A stretch of DNA of 6,687 bases, taken from contig CADBNG010000278.1 in assembly GCA_902795985.1 (NCBI GenBank), forward strand, positions 1-6,687, read 5' to 3'. This document shows, in pieces, positions 4,936 to 6,687 of the stretch. Under the pieces are notes generated by a model. The model worked only from the letters and a program-made list of their open reading frames with translations, ran no database searches and had not been told where the DNA came from. The position numbers and the translations under genes are program-made. The DNA is from an uncultured Lachnospiraceae bacterium (lineage in GTDB: Bacteria > Bacillota_A > Clostridia > Lachnospirales > Lachnospiraceae). Every line of letters begins with the position of its first letter. Position 1 is the stretch's first letter.

Positions 4936-6687
4936 ATGAAAACAGGAAAATCAGGACAGGTAAATACAGCGACGATCGCCTTTATCGGGGTAGCCATCGT
5001 CATGCTTGTGCTGGTTCTTACTACGATCTGGATGGGAAGAAGCGCGGGAAAAGATACGGAAAAAGCCGTGCGTTCGGTTTCGCTTCTCTATCTGGATGAG
5101 CTGGCAGGGAGAAGAGAGCAGGTCATCGCGGAAAACCTGCAGGACCGGATCTCTGATATGAAGACAGCCCTGGACCTGATGACGGAAGAGGATCTGCAGG
5201 ACGAAGCCCACCGGCAGGCCTACCAGATAAAGATGAAGGCGCTTTTCGGCCTGGAGAAGTTTGCATTCGTGGATACGGAAGGCCTGATCTATACCTCCGT
5301 CGGCGTCCAGGATAATATCGACGAATACAATTTTGATCATCTTCAGCTTTCAGAGACGGAGATTTCCGTGAAGAATCTGAAAAGCGCCGAAAAGAAAGTC
5401 ATTATCGCCATGCCTGTGGACCTGGCGTCCGAAGGAAAGCACCTGATCGTCAGTTTCATGGAGATCAATATGCAGGAAATGCTCACAGGCGTTTCCTTGC
5501 AGTCCCAGGAGGATAGTGCCACTTTCTGCAATATCTACACGGAAAACGGCGTGGCGCTGACGAATACGGTTCTGGGCGGACTGGCTTCCGAAGACAATCT
5601 TCTGGAGGCCATGGAACATGCGGAATATGAACCCGGATACTCCTTTGACGATTTTCTCGGGGAGTTTCAGGGCAGTCAGCGGGGCGTTGTGTCGTTCACA
5701 TATAACGGGATCCGCGAGACCCTGGCCTATGTCCCGATTACAGGAACCGACTGGCTCCTGACTTACCTGATCCGGGAAAGCGTCATCAGCGAACAGATTG
5801 ATTCGATTTCCAACGGAATTATCCGGCGCAGCATTCTGCAGTCGGTGCTGGCTGTCATTATTCTGCTGGCCATCTTCGGCTATCTGATTTATCAGACCCG
5901 GAAGAATACCCGGCTTCAAATGGAAAGAGAAGCGGCGGACGCGGAGAACCGCATTAAACAGCAGGAACTGGAACAGCGGCTCCAGCTGCAGGAGGAGCTT
6001 CTGGTGCAGAAACAGCAGCAGGAAGAGCAGAACCGCCTGATCACCGCGCTCGCGTCCAACTACTGGAGCGTCTATTATCTGGATCTGGATAAGGACCAGG
6101 GCGTCTGCTACCAGTCCCATTCCGATGTGGCCGGCGGCTTTAAAGAAGGCGACCGCTTCCCGTACCTCGCCTCGGTAACCGCTTACGCGGAAAAGAATAT
6201 TAAAGAAGAATACCGGGAGGAATTCCTGCAGTTTATTCAGCCGGAAAACATCCAGAAGGGACTTAAGGAACACCGGGTTATTTCCTGCCGCTATCTGGTG
6301 CACCGGCATGGACGGGATACCTGGGAGGAAGTGCGCTTTGCCGGTGTGCGCCATCCGGAGGACCGGGAAGACCATATGGTACACGCCGTGGGCGCCTGCT
6401 TTGTGGACGTGGATCTGGAAACCCGCAAGACCATGGAACAGAATCAGGTCCTTCAGGACGCGCTGGCGGCAGCGGAAGCGGCCAACAAGGCCAAAACGGC
6501 GTTCCTCTCCAACATGAGCCATGAGATCCGGACCCCCATGAATGCCATTATCGGTCTCGACAATATCGCGCTGAATGAGCCGGATATTTCGGACCAGACC
6601 CGGGAGCATCTGGAAAAAATCGGGGTTTCCGCCCATCACCTGCTGGGGATTATCAATGACATCCTGGATATGAGCCGCATCGAATCC
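4936..6687 (+). CDS. Membrane-bound sensor histidine kinase, Cache-like sensor (partial, 3' end outside window)
   Basis: The window holds 584 codons and the frame is still open at the edge. The first transmembrane helix spans about residues 11-32. An extracytoplasmic domain of about 265 residues follows, with Cache-like features: a long N-terminal helix, FVDTEGLIYTS near 111-121, and YVPITGTDWLL near 265-275. The second transmembrane helix lies at about 299-319. A Q/E-rich coiled coil (about 325-370) leads to a PAS-like domain (about 372-495, ending FVDVDLETRK). HisKA carries the phosphoacceptor H529 in SNMSHEIRTPMNAI. The HATPase and any receiver domains lie beyond the edge; by analogy with the first kinase it is probably a hybrid kinase, but that cannot be seen. 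The ALAAAEAANKAK linker before HisKA closely matches that of the first kinase, showing paralogy. Cache domains usually bind small extracellular metabolites; the ligand here is not predictable. The start is fixed by a strong ribosome binding site, and it is probably co-transcribed with the kinase upstream. Confidence 0.9.
   Translation, partial: MKTGKSGQVNTATIAFIGVAIVMLVLVLTTIWMGRSAGKDTEKAVRSVSLLYLDELAGRREQVIAENLQDRISDMKTALDLMTEEDLQDEAHRQAYQIKMKALFGLEKFAFVDTEGLIYTSVGVQDNIDEYNFDHLQLSETEISVKNLKSAEKKVIIAMPVDLASEGKHLIVSFMEINMQEMLTGVSLQSQEDSATFCNIYTENGVALTNTVLGGLASEDNLLEAMEHAEYEPGYSFDDFLGEFQGSQRGVVSFTYNGIRETLAYVPITGTDWLLTYLIRESVISEQIDSISNGIIRRSILQSVLAVIILLAIFGYLIYQTRKNTRLQMEREAADAENRIKQQELEQRLQLQEELLVQKQQQEEQNRLITALASNYWSVYYLDLDKDQGVCYQSHSDVAGGFKEGDRFPYLASVTAYAEKNIKEEYREEFLQFIQPENIQKGLKEHRVISCRYLVHRHGRDTWEEVRFAGVRHPEDREDHMVHAVGACFVDVDLETRKTMEQNQVLQDALAAAEAANKAKTAFLSNMSHEIRTPMNAIIGLDNIALNEPDISDQTREHLEKIGVSAHHLLGIINDILDMSRIES

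Noticed and set aside
4851..5099. 82-codon plus-strand frame in the gap between kinases
   Set aside because: It lacks a good ribosome binding site, has a low-complexity basic translation, and overlaps the well-supported start of the second kinase.
5350..6639. 429-codon open frame on the minus strand
   Set aside because: Same effect: an antisense shadow of the second kinase, which has clear transmembrane, PAS and HisKA features on the plus strand.

Overview
The window looks like a chromosomal segment from a clostridial Firmicute, probably a gut-type Lachnospirales or Oscillospirales relative. This is inference, based on strong purine-rich Shine-Dalgarno sites, a moderately GC-rich coding style, and two multi-PAS/Cache hybrid histidine kinases of the kind such genomes carry in many copies. 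No species-specific marker is present.

Layout. Bases 1-369 hold no convincing gene but are full of structure: a 12-bp imperfect inverted repeat (35-46 with 92-103), a 10-bp stem-loop (135-162), and an array of about seven tandem 30-31-nt repeats (168-380). The array runs into the start of the first gene. That gene (370-1164) encodes an uncharacterised 264-residue protein with a PD-(D/E)XK nuclease-like C-terminal half. Its first 20 or so codons are themselves degenerate copies of the upstream repeat.

A 180-base intergenic stretch follows, with a possible stem-loop and an extended -10 promoter. Downstream is a probable signalling operon on the same strand: a 70-residue helix-turn-helix protein (1367-1579); after 4 bases, a 1084-residue soluble hybrid histidine kinase with PAS-like sensors, HisKA, HATPase and two receiver domains (1584-4838); and after 97 bases, a second, membrane-anchored hybrid-type histidine kinase (4936 onward), cut by the window edge inside its HisKA domain.

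How the parts may work together. The two kinases are paralogous around the phosphoacceptor histidine and could read a cytoplasmic and an extracellular signal. No HPt protein or DNA-binding response regulator lies in the window, so the output is unknown; the small HTH protein is the only visible DNA-binding candidate. The most unusual part is the left third, where a structured repeat array leads directly into a nuclease-like gene. This resembles the gene order of repeat-RNA/toxin (type III toxin-antitoxin) loci, but nothing in the sequence proves such a function.
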